NCBI GenBank assembly: GCA_964017195.1
Contig: OZ024896.1
Span: 31,283,430 to 31,347,429 of the forward strand
Direction: 5' to 3'
DNA: 64,000 nt
Origin: Siderastrea radians
Lineage: Eukaryota; Cnidaria; Anthozoa; Scleractinia; Rhizangiidae
Shown: one piece after another, positions 32,629 to 44,067 of the stretch
Position numbering within the stretch: position 1 is the stretch's first letter
Layout: the number at the start of each line of letters is the position of its first letter
The notes under the pieces: generated by a model
The model's database searches: none
The model's input: only the letters and a program-made list of their open reading frames with translations
Told to the model about the DNA's origin: nothing
Translations under genes and position numbers: made by a program

Positions 32629-34429
32629 GTCCGGTCCGTTAAGGGAAAAATGGTGACAAATCGCGTAAAAGCATCAAATTTGGCACACACATTCTTGAGA
32701 CCATATCAAACAAATTGAGAAGGGGTGCCACGAGATCCGAGCATCCGGGGGGCCGTGGAACGCAAATCTATTGTCAATAACTTGGTCACAGGACAACCAG
32801 GCTCACTAACAAAGCACTAATAGCAAAATAGAATTATTGTAGGGAACTTTTTAACTGATTTCATCAGCGAACCGAACAAATGATAATAAACAGTCATTAG
32901 AGTTACTTGCCTCATCAAATCCACATACTGTATGTATATTTGTCTACCAAGAGATCTGCTCATGAGCCTGGGTATCCTGTGTTTAAATAGATTACTGGCC
33001 GTGACTGGTGGACAACAAACATAAGCCGGACTAATGGAAAATATAGCTTATCGCAAACGGGTTAAGCAGCTTATCTAAGTCTTAGTTCAAGCTTTCTTTT
33101 GACAAAGACATATCTGGGAGAGAAATTTCTTTTCTAATTTAAAAAATGTTACAAATAACATAAATAAATAAACCAACAAATTCAATAATTCAATTTGTGA
33201 TCACTCAGCCAAGCATACTGTAGATCTCGAGATCGATCGTTATAAGAGATAAAGGCCGACAAAGCATGACAACAAAAACATCAAAAGGCATCAGTTAGTT
33301 AGAGCTCGAACCTGGCGAACTTCAGAATTTTTTCAGCAAACTGGAGAAGGGGATTTTTATGGGTTAATCTGTCATTTTCTCTGGTGTAAATCAGTGTGAA
33401 CTGCTAAGGCTGCTAGCTACATTCAGAGGAAAAACAAATACATGTGATAGTAAAAATAACGAAGCAATAGCGTTTTTTACGTTAATCGTGAGGAACATGT
33501 AATGTCAGAGAAGATTCTGGCCTATTGCAATTACCATCCCCTCTGATCTACGCGTTATTCAAAAGACCAACACTGAAACTCTAGGACGGTAATTATTTAC
33601 GCCCCTCGCTATTCTAGGGCGAAAGATTGAGCTCGTCGCCGTATCTAGGCCTTTTCGCTCTCCGTTTATGCGTTGTATTCGGAATCAAATAGTCGCAAGT
33701 AAATTAGCGTGATTAATGTTTTACGCGTTTTTCAGGCGAACGCTCGCCTAAAACATACAATAAAATCCTGTTCTGCAGACCTCGGCGTCTTTTCTTAGGG
33801 GCACCCAAAGAGAAACTTTTAGCAAAATACTTGAAATATCATTTTCTGGTTTCTAAGATTGTTACCGAGCTTTTTAAGGGCATATTTGCGTGAGCTAATA
33901 CGGGTTGAATTTTTCAGCGGTTTTAGCTGAAAATCAGTTAAGGTGCAGACAATTTTAGGAAACGGAATCACATCCGTCGAATTTCCGAGCTTCTAATGTC
34001 TTTCCGAAAATGCTAGCTGACCTTATTTTACACTCTAAATGACATGCTTGTCCCTCCGAAAATGAAAGGAATTAATCAGTCACCTTTTTAAGAAAATCCG
34101 TGAGGTGATGTTTCGCCACAGAAATCTATAGTCTTCACTGCAATTAAATCCGAATATCTCAGGCGACTTCGGTCTGCCGAACAGATATTCCTCCGAAAAC
34201 GAAACGTTCTCAGAGGGAGGGATTAGATTAATGTTATCGCTATAAGCAATGTTAAGTACCCGATGCGGTGTACTGAATTAAGAACTACAAGACAAAAAAG
34301 AAAGAAAAACGTACGATGCTGGAAAAAGTGGTGACTAATCGTTGGAGCTGGTTGACTACCGTGAAAGAAAGCTTAGCAAGGGCGCGTGCTTCTTATGGTA
34401 CTCGCTGGTGACATACGACTCATGGCAGA

Positions 34430-34860
34430 TTGAACTGAACGTTACCAATTTCAGAATTATATGAACATCATCGCAGTGAAGGTGTTTCAACTTAAGCAGT
34501 TGAAAAGAAGAAACCTGAAAAAATTCAGGCTTGAACGGGAATCGAACCCGTAACCTCTGCGATACCGGTGCAGCGCTCCGAACCAACTGAGCTATCAAGT
34601 CAACTGGGAGCTGGTCAATTGAGAGTATTTATCCCGTAGATGGAGAAATGAACATTAATATATAAGAAATAATCATAGCGCTCTAGAGCGCTGCACCGGT
34701 ATCGCAGAGGTCATGGGTTCGATTCCCGTTCAAGCCTGAATTCTTTCAGGTTTCTTCTTTTCAACTGTTTTAAGTTGAAACACCTTCACTGCGATGATCT
34801 TCATATAATTCTACCATTATCCGCAGCTCAAATATATATTTATTTCATATATTAATGTTC
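34430..34860. repeat. head-to-head pair of tRNA-derived SINEs
   Basis: The minus-strand copy has a tRNA-like head at 34530-34600 (A-box region TAGCTCAGTTGGTTCGGAGC, B box GGTTCGATTCC) and a tail to about 34430. The plus-strand copy (about 34688-34860) begins inside the head at GAGCGCTGCACCGGTATCGC and has the same tail, including CTTCACTGCGATGAT and CATATAATTCT. Both carry a hairpin (CCTGAA/TTCAGG) right after the head. About 80 bp separates the copies. Confidence 0.85.
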
Positions 34861-35745
34861 GTTACCAATTTTGTTTCTTCAGTCATTGTACTGTGAATTA
34901 AACTGACGTTTAAAGTCTGAAGGCAGATATGTCAGTGACCTTAAAATGTCTCTCGCGATATGTTTTTCTCAACAGTACACTTAAAACATCAGACATTTTC
35001 TAGATTTCTCGTCAACCCGACTTGCTTTTATTGTCTAGAGGAACTTAATGGGGGAGAGGCTGTAAAGAAACGTAATTCAAAACAATTAATAACGGAAGTC
35101 AGTTCTTTCAGTTATCTTTCTCCTAAATGGGTCGGCGTACATGTTCCTGAGTGAACGTATGACGAAAATAACCCAAAATAAGTAATGTTTGAATAGCTGT
35201 TGCAGGCAACGGTTTCCTTTGCGATTTGAGCTGCTGATTTGGGACTGTTTGTCGACTAATTCAAACTAATAATTATTCGTTCCCTTAACAGTTATGGGAA
35301 GTGTAACGATTCAGTTTGTTAAGTCTATTTGACCACAGGGAACCCAGGCAAGCGAGAAGGGAGCGGAAAATACAAGGATATCTGGCTCAGTAAGCTTAAA
35401 CGGCTGTTTATTGTCATTTTCTGTCGTTCGCTGACAAGGCCAGTTAAAGAAGCCCATCAAATCCGTTTGCCAGTGAGTGGTCTGCTCATGAGCGTGGGAG
35501 TCTTGTGACCATGAATGAAAATTAATTTGAGTGCTGTGGCCCCCCGGATACTCGGATCACGTGGCACTCCTTCTAAATTTGTTTTATATGCCCTCAAGGA
35601 CCTGTATGCCAAATTTGGTGCTTTTACGCGATTTGTCACGATTTTCGTAAATTTCGACGCTAACGGACTGGGCTAGCCGTGAGAGTGGCGAGAATCGCGG
35701 GCGCATCGAGACACTCACGGCTGGAGACTGAGCCTACAAACTGTC

Positions 35746-36600
35746 CGGCTTGGTGTGAAATGTAAAACCTGTGCCTCCATTCAAGACGGTTTGTCATCAT
35801 GTACATTCAAAAACACAAGCCAAATACATCGTAGCAAGCAGACATACGAGACACCACCTATTCATGATCTGATGAACCTCCTGGACAAAATGTTTTGGCC
35901 TAAACCCTTTCACTCCCAAGACTCCCAAGAGTGCTTAAAATCAAAATTCAAGACGAATCCCAAATTTCATTTTGTAAAATACTTTTAAGTAAAATATTAA
36001 ATATTACCATGTAAAAGTACTGCTGACGAGGTTTCATTTGAATGGTCACACCACAGGATTTCATCCACAGACTCAAAAGTTAGAATCACCTTAATGTTTC
36101 CATAACGACTCTGGGAGTGAAAGGGTTAAAATTTGAGATGAGACATCAATGTTCTGTTAGCATGACCTTGCAAGAGTTTTATTTATCGAGTGAACTGAAG
36201 CGTATCACTTGAGTTGTTCTGGGTAGTAGGGTAACCCTACCTGAGAATGCTGATTGTAAAACCGGGACAACTTTGTCTCGGCTGCTAGGGTAACCCTGGG
36301 GTAGGGTAACGCAAGCTTTTAACTGTGTGGGTAAAAAGCATTAATCATTGAGGATGCAACCCAAGGTGCTCTGGGAAGAAGTGAAAACTTGCCTCTATTC
36401 TTAGACACGTGCACATTATAATAACACGGCATGCCTTAATTTACTCTTTAAATTATCTTGGAAAGAAAATATTTTGAATATCAAGAAATATAACCCAGTA
36501 ACAAACCTATCCCTGCCATATTCCTAGAGTTCCATTGTGTCGCATTGTCCATCGTTTATACTTTTCGCCCGACAATGTCTTTTCAAACGGGTGTATCACC
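35746..36600. other. anonymous sequence with AGGGTAACCCT motifs
   Basis: The palindromic AGGGTAACCCT occurs twice (36227-36240, 36288-36298), followed by GTAGGGTAACG. Otherwise no gene or RNA. Confidence 0.4.
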
Positions 36601-36602
36601 TC

Positions 36603-36812
36603 TTATATATGACACACCGATTAACTTCCGCGCGCGCTCATTGGACGAAACACATCACGAGGTGCAAAATCGGACGGCCGGTATCTGGCATTATAACCCA
36701 CCGATTAATGTTTGTGTGCGGTCATTGGACGAAACACATCACGTGGTACAAAATCGGACGGCGCGGGTATCAGGCGATACCCGTCGTCCGATTTGATATC
36801 GGTCGTCCGATT
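36603..36812. repeat. two-unit tandem repeat ending in a hairpin
   Basis: A unit of about 94 bp containing CACCGATTAA, CATTGGACGAAACACATCAC and CAAAATCGGACGGC occurs twice (36614 on; 36709 on). It ends with an inverted copy of the CGGACG..GGGTATC phrase (36758-36795). Confidence 0.8.
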
Positions 36813-37560
36813 TTCTTGACGAGAAAACAAAGGTAGTCACTTTTACAGGTTTTAACTTTTCAGACCTAATCAGAGTACAATAAAATCGAGTAAACTAACC
36901 AACTCGGATTTATTTAGCTGCAAATGTGCTGTGACCCTCACTGAATGTTTTCTCTTTAGCACAATAAAGAGTGCGCATTGTAGAAATTAATCGGAGGGTT
37001 ATAAAATAAATAAAGCCCTTCTTGGCTTGCAGGTATATCTCAGGATAATGCCCTTGGCTAAAGGACTGTCCTCAAAATGTCACAGTTGCCCTGGAAGCTA
37101 CGCTTCTCGTCCAACTGTTCATTTCTCGGACAATCTTTCAGCCTCCGATGTACCAGCCGCCGGAGGGGGTTTATTTACTAAATATCCACTTCGGTCATCG
37201 TTGTTGATTTTTTTTTTCTGGACAAAACTTTTGCTGCGCGGCGCTGAAACATTTGAACGCCGCGGGCACTCAACACAACATAGCAGCCGATCTTCTTAAG
37301 AGGCAAAACGCAGGGTTATATTCGCTGATAACCTGTATGTAGTGGTTCAATGAGAAAGCTGGAAATTTAATAAACGAAATAATGAATTTCATGAAAAGCG
37401 TTAATCACTGTTGTGATTTATGTTGGTACTCACATCATCTGTAGCACCTGTGGGAAGACCGTGGACGCAATTGTGGCCCCGAAATGGTACTGTATTCTCC
37501 TAACCAAAATGGGGAGCCAAGGAATGGCACTTGAATTTACACTGTAAATCACCACTTGGG
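36813..37560. other. anonymous sequence
   Basis: No supported gene. The phrase GGTTATATTCGCTGATAACC near 37313 resembles GTTATTTGCTGATAACC near 19857, so a diverged dispersed repeat may lie here. Confidence 0.35.
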
Positions 37561-37576
37561 AAAATGGAAAAACTAA

Positions 37577-37856
37577 TGTGGAGCGGGGCAGGGGGGCAGG
37601 GGGGCAGGGGGGCAGGGGGGCAGGGGGCAGTGGGGCAGGGGAGCAGGAGGCGGGGGGCCGGGAGAAAAGGGGGCGGGAAACAGGATTCCCAAGGTGGCGG
37701 GAAGCGGGAGAAAAAGAGAAAATTACGCAACATTGCGCAATATTTCACAATCAAAAAAAATGCAAAGAGGCGGAAGTTAACAAGCTAACAAATACAGGGC
37801 GGGAACCGGGATAACGGGAAGCGGGAGGTTTAAGCCCCCTCCCCCCCCCCCCCAAG
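37577..37856. repeat. G-rich low-complexity repeat
   Basis: GGGGGCA units (37583-37650), then degenerate GCGGGA and CGGGAA units and a poly-C run (37838-37853). Frames across it are proline/glycine artefacts. Confidence 0.9.
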
Positions 37857-38089
37857 TATGTGAGCCACTCACACTTACCAGGGACAGGGAGTATTAGAAG
37901 TCGAGACGGCGACGGCAACGAGAACGTCACAAGCCGTGAGTATAATGGCTCTTTTTAATAAGTATTGCGGTCCTTTTTTGCCGTTCTCTGCAAACCAACA
38001 ACGAGAAATAATTAACCAAATAAGTTTTATGAACGCGAACACATACGACGGTGAATTTTCCTTTCTCTATCTGAACTTGGACGCCGTCC

Positions 38090-38560
38090 CTACCAGAGGG
38101 TCCCCAATAGGGTTCTTCAATCCCGTCATCCCTGGCAAAATTTTCCCTCAATCCCGTAATCCCGACGGTTTTTTTGGCTTATCCCGATCCCGAACACACG
38201 TTTTTCAAAGTGCCTTACAGCTACAGAGGTTCCAGATTCCCTTCATCTTCGGTAAACTAGTGGAAGATGGTGGGAAAAGAAAAGTGGTACGCTCCAAACA
38301 GGCACGTGAGAGGGTCGAGGAAATTGTGGGAAACGTGCCGCTAAGTCAAAATGAAAGGATTTTTCACTTTTCGTTACCAGGAGCTGTCGTTACCGAATAC
38401 CGGTTCTTTACAACAAGATATCCCGGACCTCGCATCGTAAAAACTGCTAAATCCCGTATCCCGTTCATAATTACAATCCCGAATCTAACTCCCCCTTTTC
38501 CTCTAAAATCTCGAATCCCGGTCTTCAAATAAGCCAAATCCCGTATCCCGAAAAATCTAC
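38090..38560. repeat. ATCCCG-rich degenerate interspersed repeat
   Basis: ATCCCG or TCCCGTATCCCG recurs about a dozen times at both sides (38120-38195 and 38448-38552) of a more complex middle part. A 198-codon frame (37936-38532) crosses it, but the residues follow the nucleotide repeat and there is no known domain, so I do not call it a gene. Confidence 0.65.
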
Positions 38561-39642
38561 TGGGATACCAATTCAGCTCCGCGATATAGTCCGATCGAAC
38601 AAGTTGACATAATCACGACATTGGTCAAAGAACGTGAATTTTAATTATTTTTTTTTTTACCACAGAACGTGAATTTAAGTCATTTTTTAAAGCGACATTT
38701 TCGCTGGCATGGCTTTACCGGGCTAAACGTCTTTGATCAGAGTATTGTGATAAATCAGGAACTGACTAAAAACCGGCTTAAATTAATCTAAAAGCCTTGC
38801 AAAATTGGTCGCCTTTGGGTGCTGTCATCACGTAATCTGTCATACTGATATTGTGAAGACGGACGACAATAAATAGTATCAATTTCAATTAATTGGTTAC
38901 AATTCAATGGATAATGACCTTTTACTTTAATGGTGCATTAGTTAATGGCGTCAGTGAGGACGATGAAATATAAGATGCCTTATATTAAGCCAGTCAAGTC
39001 ACGTCAAATCAATCTCGTCAGCCAAATGTTGATTCTGGCTTTTTGAGTGGATGAAATCCTAAAGTGGACCACTCAAATGAAAGCTATTGAGCAACACTTT
39101 CGCGTGGTACTTTTTATTACGCTGAACAGTACTGTCGTGTAGTACTTTTTATTATGCTGTACAAGGTGGTTTTACCTCTTGAATCTATGACGAAATCCTC
39201 ACGTGAGACAGCTATCGACAAGCGATTTTTTTCTTATTTGGCGGTGGGGAACACTTTTAGTCATCACACTTCAGAAAAAATCGGTTAAAAAATATCAAGA
39301 CCACCTTGGCCTATCAATGACGTGAGGGCAACATCTGCTGGGAAAACTACTAAACATTTCATCAATTTGAAAAAAAATTTGTTATCGTTCCACCAAACTG
39401 TCAACAGCGGTAACAAATGCAAAATATAGAACGCCATGATCCTTGACACGCCAGACGGAAACTGCTTTAGACTGAAACTTGCCATCAGCGTGTTAAAGCG
39501 TATTGGATGCTTCGCTGCATACTCGAGGATTATAGATATGATCCCACTATTTTATATTCCATTGTGCGGTGAATGATTTCCATGCCGAATTTTGGTCGTT
39601 TGTCATCTCTTCCGGCAATCGACTAGAATTTGTTCTCGAGTG
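38561..39642. other. upstream region of the fucosyltransferase-like gene
   Basis: AT-rich. GTACTTTTTATTA occurs twice in tandem (39109, 39140). No clear TATA box or splice acceptor just before the ATG at 39643. Confidence 0.35.
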
Positions 39643-41157
39643 ATGTGGCTACGAATTTTCAAGCGACGATCGGTGGTTTCAAGATGTGGAATTTCGTTTG
39701 GTATAAAAGTCTGCGTTGTATTCAGCATGTTTATGTTATACCACCTGTTTCAGGAATCGAAGTTTCACTCGCCGATCACGGCAAAACTACCTTTCAAGGA
39801 CAATGAAATTATTCAAAGCACCGGCATTGAGACTACAAAACACTGGCTGACAGCTATTACAGGTACTTCATCAGACATCTTCAATAGTCGCAATTTTTCA
39901 ATCAGCAATCCTGCCGAATTTAATGGGGAAGAAAAAGACGCGAGTCTCAAATTTCTCTTCGTTTTACATCATTACGAACAGCTTACCAAGACGACAGAAA
40001 ATTTGTTCCATCTTGCTGCGGTCGCGAAACAAATTGGCCGCGTAATTGTCGAACCATTTGTTAGAGATTCAAGGATGTGCGGTTTGCCGTATGGCTGGTC
40101 AGGACAACTTCGAACTGAACGACGAAGATTTTATCCACTTTCCCTGTACTTCGATGTACAATTCATGAACAATTTGCTCAAGAAATCTTGCATCGCGCCG
40201 ATGGTAAAATTGGAAACTTTTAAACGACATTGTCGATCAAGCGTGACAAACACAACACTGTTGCATTTTATGTATAAAGATCGCACGCAAGAAGAAATGG
40301 GAAGGTGGTACAAGATTTCTTCTCCAGTATATCAACAAATCGACAAAAATTTAAAAACTTCAGGTTGGTGTGATTGTAATTTTATTGATCGCGGCCTTAA
40401 TGTCTCGAATAGGATCGGCGATCTTCAAGCTGGAAGGCAAATATGTATTGACGCCGAGAAGGTAAAAAGCCTTAAATTATTGGAAAATGAAATTTTGAAG
40501 GAAGACAAATGCGTTGTTATAATTCACTGGAGGGGATTCGGCAGAGACCGTACCCATTTCAAACCGGAAGTGAAAGTCGACCACCGGAAATTGGTCTATT
40601 CGTTACGGTCGAGTGAACGTGTCATTGAACAAGCTAAAAAGATCGAAGAATCTATCGGCGAGGAATACATCTCCATACACATTCGTTCTGAAAGACAAAT
40701 TCAGTGGTACGATGTTCAAAGATTGTCGCAATGCCTCCAAACCTTGGTGCAAAAAGTTGAAAATCTCAAGAAAAAGTCCCAGATCAAGAAAATTTTTCTT
40801 TCTTCAGATTTTACCCGTTTTGGTTCGGACACCTTACATTCGATCACAGCGCAAAACACTACACTGACTAACAAAATAAAACAGCTTCAAAGGTTTTTAT
40901 CCAAGACACTGAAACACATAAAGTACAAACCCAAATCGGATGATCCGACGGTCATGGACAATGGAGTTGTAGCACTCACAGAAATGAATGTCCTTACAGG
41001 GGGCTCTCACCTAATGACTGTTGGCTCAGGGACATTCCAGCAATGGATTGTGGATGGATTTATTGAGAGGAAGTCAGGTACCAAGAAGCAAAATAATTGG
41101 ACAATCACAAGGATTTGTAACAAAGAAGACAAACTGAACAGCTACAAACCAAGCTGA
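39643..41157 (+). CDS. O-fucosyltransferase-like type II membrane protein
   Basis: A 504-residue single-exon protein. A basic N-terminus and one membrane segment (about residues 17-36) give type II Golgi topology. The lumenal part resembles GDP-fucose O-fucosyltransferases (GT-B fold): an N-lobe segment L-A-A-V-A-K-Q-I-G-R-V-I-V-E-P recalls the A-K-x-L-x-R-T-L-V-x-P region; H-I-R-S-E at 346-350 matches the H-x-R GDP-fucose-binding motif; F-L-S-S-D and a C-terminal S-G-T-F segment recall the sugar-nucleotide site. The canonical G-R-x-G-N-Q start is not visible. Upstream frame extends to TTG only, so ATG 39643 is the start. It may modify protein or glycan acceptors; the acceptor is unknown. The alternative is another GT-B glycosyltransferase of an invertebrate-expanded family. 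Fold call is moderate, exact activity is inferred. Confidence 0.75.
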   Translation: MWLRIFKRRSVVSRCGISFGIKVCVVFSMFMLYHLFQESKFHSPITAKLPFKDNEIIQSTGIETTKHWLTAITGTSSDIFNSRNFSISNPAEFNGEEKDASLKFLFVLHHYEQLTKTTENLFHLAAVAKQIGRVIVEPFVRDSRMCGLPYGWSGQLRTERRRFYPLSLYFDVQFMNNLLKKSCIAPMVKLETFKRHCRSSVTNTTLLHFMYKDRTQEEMGRWYKISSPVYQQIDKNLKTSGWCDCNFIDRGLNVSNRIGDLQAGRQICIDAEKVKSLKLLENEILKEDKCVVIIHWRGFGRDRTHFKPEVKVDHRKLVYSLRSSERVIEQAKKIEESIGEEYISIHIRSERQIQWYDVQRLSQCLQTLVQKVENLKKKSQIKKIFLSSDFTRFGSDTLHSITAQNTTLTNKIKQLQRFLSKTLKHIKYKPKSDDPTVMDNGVVALTEMNVLTGGSHLMTVGSGTFQQWIVDGFIERKSGTKKQNNWTITRICNKEDKLNSYKPS

Positions 41158-42088
41158 GCATTGTGTTTCCATGGTAACCACGTACTGTGTTGTCTCGTAT
41201 ACAGGTCGCTTGAAGTTTTCCTGAAAAAAAAAATCACAAAAAAGTCAACTTAAAAGTCAACTATTACCATAGGTGTGGGAACTAGGGAATGAGTGGCATC
41301 CCCCAAGCTTTGCTGATCTCAACCTTTTTGGGCGATAGTCCTTGGAAGCCCAAGTAGCTTAGGTCTTAATTGGCAGATCTAGTAAAGCTTTTTTGGAGCC
41401 TCAGCTTAAAATAAATTTCGTTACTTTGTTTTCCTTTTCTTTTCGACTTTTCATTATCAATTGGCTAATTTGATGTAGATGTTAATTAAAGTAGCTGTAC
41501 AAAAAGCCTTTTTACAACTATAACCCTTTGACCTCCCCCTCTTAGAAACATCAAAGACATATTTGAGAAGTAAGGAAGTTCTAATATTTGTTAGTAAGAA
41601 AACAAAACAATTATTTATTTGTAAAAATTTAATTTTTTTCTTACCATCACAGTAAAATTGTTAAAGTTAAAAAAGTTACTGGTTTTATTATTTTAAGTGA
41701 AGTCACACATAAGTCAATACAGAATAAGTTAAAAGAAGGAAAAAGATACAAACAAAAACAGTACATAATTTTATAATGTACTCTTCTATTTATTATTAGC
41801 TGTATAGAATATTGGTTTGTTTTTAATGATATGAAGTACTGAGTAGGTTTTTTTATTTATTAATTGTGTAAGATTTTGGTTCATTTTTTATGGCAGTTTA
41901 AGAACATTTTCTGTGAAGAAATAAATTTAAATAAATACTAAAAAATATTTGCTGTTTGCACTGTATCTCCACAGAAGATGCTAAATACGACAGTGTTATC
42001 TGAATGCTTATGAAGGCTTCAGCTACTTCCTGCTTTGCTACAGACAGAATATCGATAATTGTTATCATTATCAGTATCAGCATTACCC
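41158..42088. other. 3' flank of the fucosyltransferase-like gene
   Basis: AT-rich; a possible poly(A) signal AATAAA lies near 41919 but earlier variants are also plausible. No other gene is seen. Confidence 0.35.
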
Positions 42089-42255
42089 TAGACCGCGAGT
42101 AGTCTCTAATTTTGGCAACTGTGGGGCGGGCAAGATATACACATGTGTGCATGAATTTTGGAGGAGATGCGACATGAGGAGCGCCAAAACCTCGCGTCTG
42201 TATTTCACCCACCCCACAATCGCCATCGCCAAAATTAGAGACTACTCGCAGTCTA
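42089..42255. mobile_element. 167 bp MITE with 9 bp target duplication
   Basis: Inverted ends TAGACCGCGAGTAGTCTCTA and (complement) TAGACTGCGAGTAGTCTCTA continue through ATTTTGGC for about 28 bp. GCATTACCC is duplicated at 42080-42088 and 42256-42264. A 9 bp duplication points to the Mutator (MULE) superfamily. Confidence 0.9.
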
Positions 42256-42264
42256 GCATTACCC

Positions 42265-43254
42265 TCTTCCTTATTATTTTGGCTTTCATCATCATTAGCA
42301 CTGCCATTATCAGTATTACTATTATAATTTTTTCTCCCACTTTCCACAATAACACAAATTTTATTTCTCCTGGAGTGGTTCTCTCCTTCATTTTTTCCAC
42401 CAAACCCTTGTTCCCCACTCCCCCCCCCCCTCCACCCACCCCACCCAGAATGTGTGAAGCAAATAAGCTATTTAAGATGGATTCCACTCAACATTCCAGC
42501 AATAAGTGCAAAAATTATTTACTAAAGAAAATCAACTCATAGCACAGTAACATTTTGAATATTTGAAACATCTCTCTTTAATTTGCTTCCCCAAGTGACC
42601 CTGGGATTAAATTCTCAAGGATTCTCAATAAAATTAATGTCAAATCTCATAAATGGATGCCAAAAATGGGCACCATTTTGTTTTGAACTGACATGAAACG
42701 TCTTTTCAATTAAAACATGGATAACTTCAAATTCAATTTTCTCTTGCGGGGTCAGCGTGGGAGCTAATTAAGTATTGAAAATTTCTTCTTTTTTTATTCA
42801 AAATGTTACCATGCTATGAGTATTTTTTTGGTAACTTTATTTTTGCACTTACTGCTCAGATTGTCTTAACACTGGTATCAGACTGCTCACAGAGATTTTT
42901 ATGCGAAGAGAGACATCTGCCTTATCAGCTTTAATACACCGTGGCATGCCACGTGTGACCTCTTTATGCTTGACTTGATTTCCTGGAAGCTATCATTGAA
43001 TTCTGATTAGAGAGTAAATTACAAGAAAATATTCACTAAGTATATCTTGCTGCAAGTCTGTTGTCCATTTCTTACATTTTTTCAGAGTTTTGGATCGGAG
43101 CAAACTGCAGTGTTTATATGGGAATTTGACATCCTATAATTTTTCATAAAACCCTGCGCATCCCATTGGTGGCTAGCAAATCTGCCAAGCGTATATTATA
43201 AGGTCACCCTTGGGGAATAGCTATCTGATGTCTTGGTGATCCTTCTTCTTATTA
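42265..43254. other. anonymous AT-rich sequence
   Basis: A C-rich run at 42419-42447. No gene is supported. Confidence 0.35.
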
Positions 43255-44067
43255 CCATATTTTCTTGATAATGTAAACGCCGGGGGCGTTTATTTAAAAA
43301 TCAGCCTAGTAGACCCGGCGTTTATTCGGGGCCCGGCATTTATTAAATAAATGCATTTTTCACCGGGAAGTTTATTAAACCAAGAACCAAAATTCATCAA
43401 AAATGTTCCAAAAATGTGAAACAATGTCATCAACTTTGTCTCATCTAAGTGAATCTGGTAAGTTATTAAAAAAAAACACTGACAGACGTGCTTGAAACAC
43501 GGAGGAAGTGTATCGGTAACTGATCGAGGGCAAACGTACTGTGCAAGCAATTTTGAACAAGGTGGTGACGAGGTTCCTTCTCCACCAGTTCTGAGAAAGG
43601 CAAAATTATGGAAGAATTCAATTGCAAGGAACTGCTGAAGAAATGCTGGAGAGATCGCTCGAGATGATCCTTTCTTGATGCACAAGCCGGCAGAAAAGTT
43701 ACCATGATTTAAAAGAGATTGACACCATACCTGATGCGTTGTTTGTTTCATCTCTCAAATGTCTAAAATCATCTAAAAAACTGGTTGCCGGGATTGGAAC
43801 GAATTCTATACTTTCTGTACTTTTGTAAAAGGTAGTTTGGTTTGAATATTAGTGTATAAATTAGAGTATAAATTCAAATATAGTGGTAGAAAGAGAACTA
43901 GTATGCAGTCACGACACATAATCCTGATTTAATATACACATCTCGAATAAATGCCAGGACCCCGAATAAACGCCGGGGGCGTTTATTTTAAACTCGGCCC
44001 TGTAGACCCAGCATTTATTTGAACCCGGCGTTTATTCGGGGTCCGGCGTTTAATTGAGAAAATACGG
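43255..44067. mobile_element. 813 bp MITE with GGCGTTTATT repeats at both ends
   Basis: Inverted ends CCATATTTTCTTGATAATG..AAACGCCGG and CCGTATTTTCTCAATTAAACG..CCGG, with TA on both outer sides. Several CCCGGCGTTTATTCGGGG units lie inside each end. A TA flank is compatible with a Tc1/mariner-type duplication but is too short to prove it. Confidence 0.75.

Larger units (their letters stand above)
32280..35737. mobile_element. 3.46 kb non-autonomous TIR element with 8 bp duplication
   Basis: Inverted ends start TAGGCTCAGTCTCCAGCCGT and continue through a GAGTGTCTCGATGCGCCCGC block for over 60 bp. A further matching section (CAAATCGCGTAAAAGC, GGTGCCACG, CCGGGGGGCC) lies deeper at about 32657-32755 and 35535-35640. 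AAACTGTC flanks both ends (32272-32279, 35738-35745). The 8 bp duplication and TAGG start fit hAT-like elements. No transposase frame is visible. A smaller inverted element (32339-32628) and a SINE pair (34430-34860) are nested in it. Confidence 0.82.

Noticed and set aside
37936..38532. 198-codon frame
   Set aside because: Residue pattern follows the ATCCCG word repeat; no domain or splice context.
42147..42542. 131-codon frame with hydrophobic Ile run
   Set aside because: Crosses a MITE and an ATT/ATC-rich stretch; hydrophobicity follows base composition.
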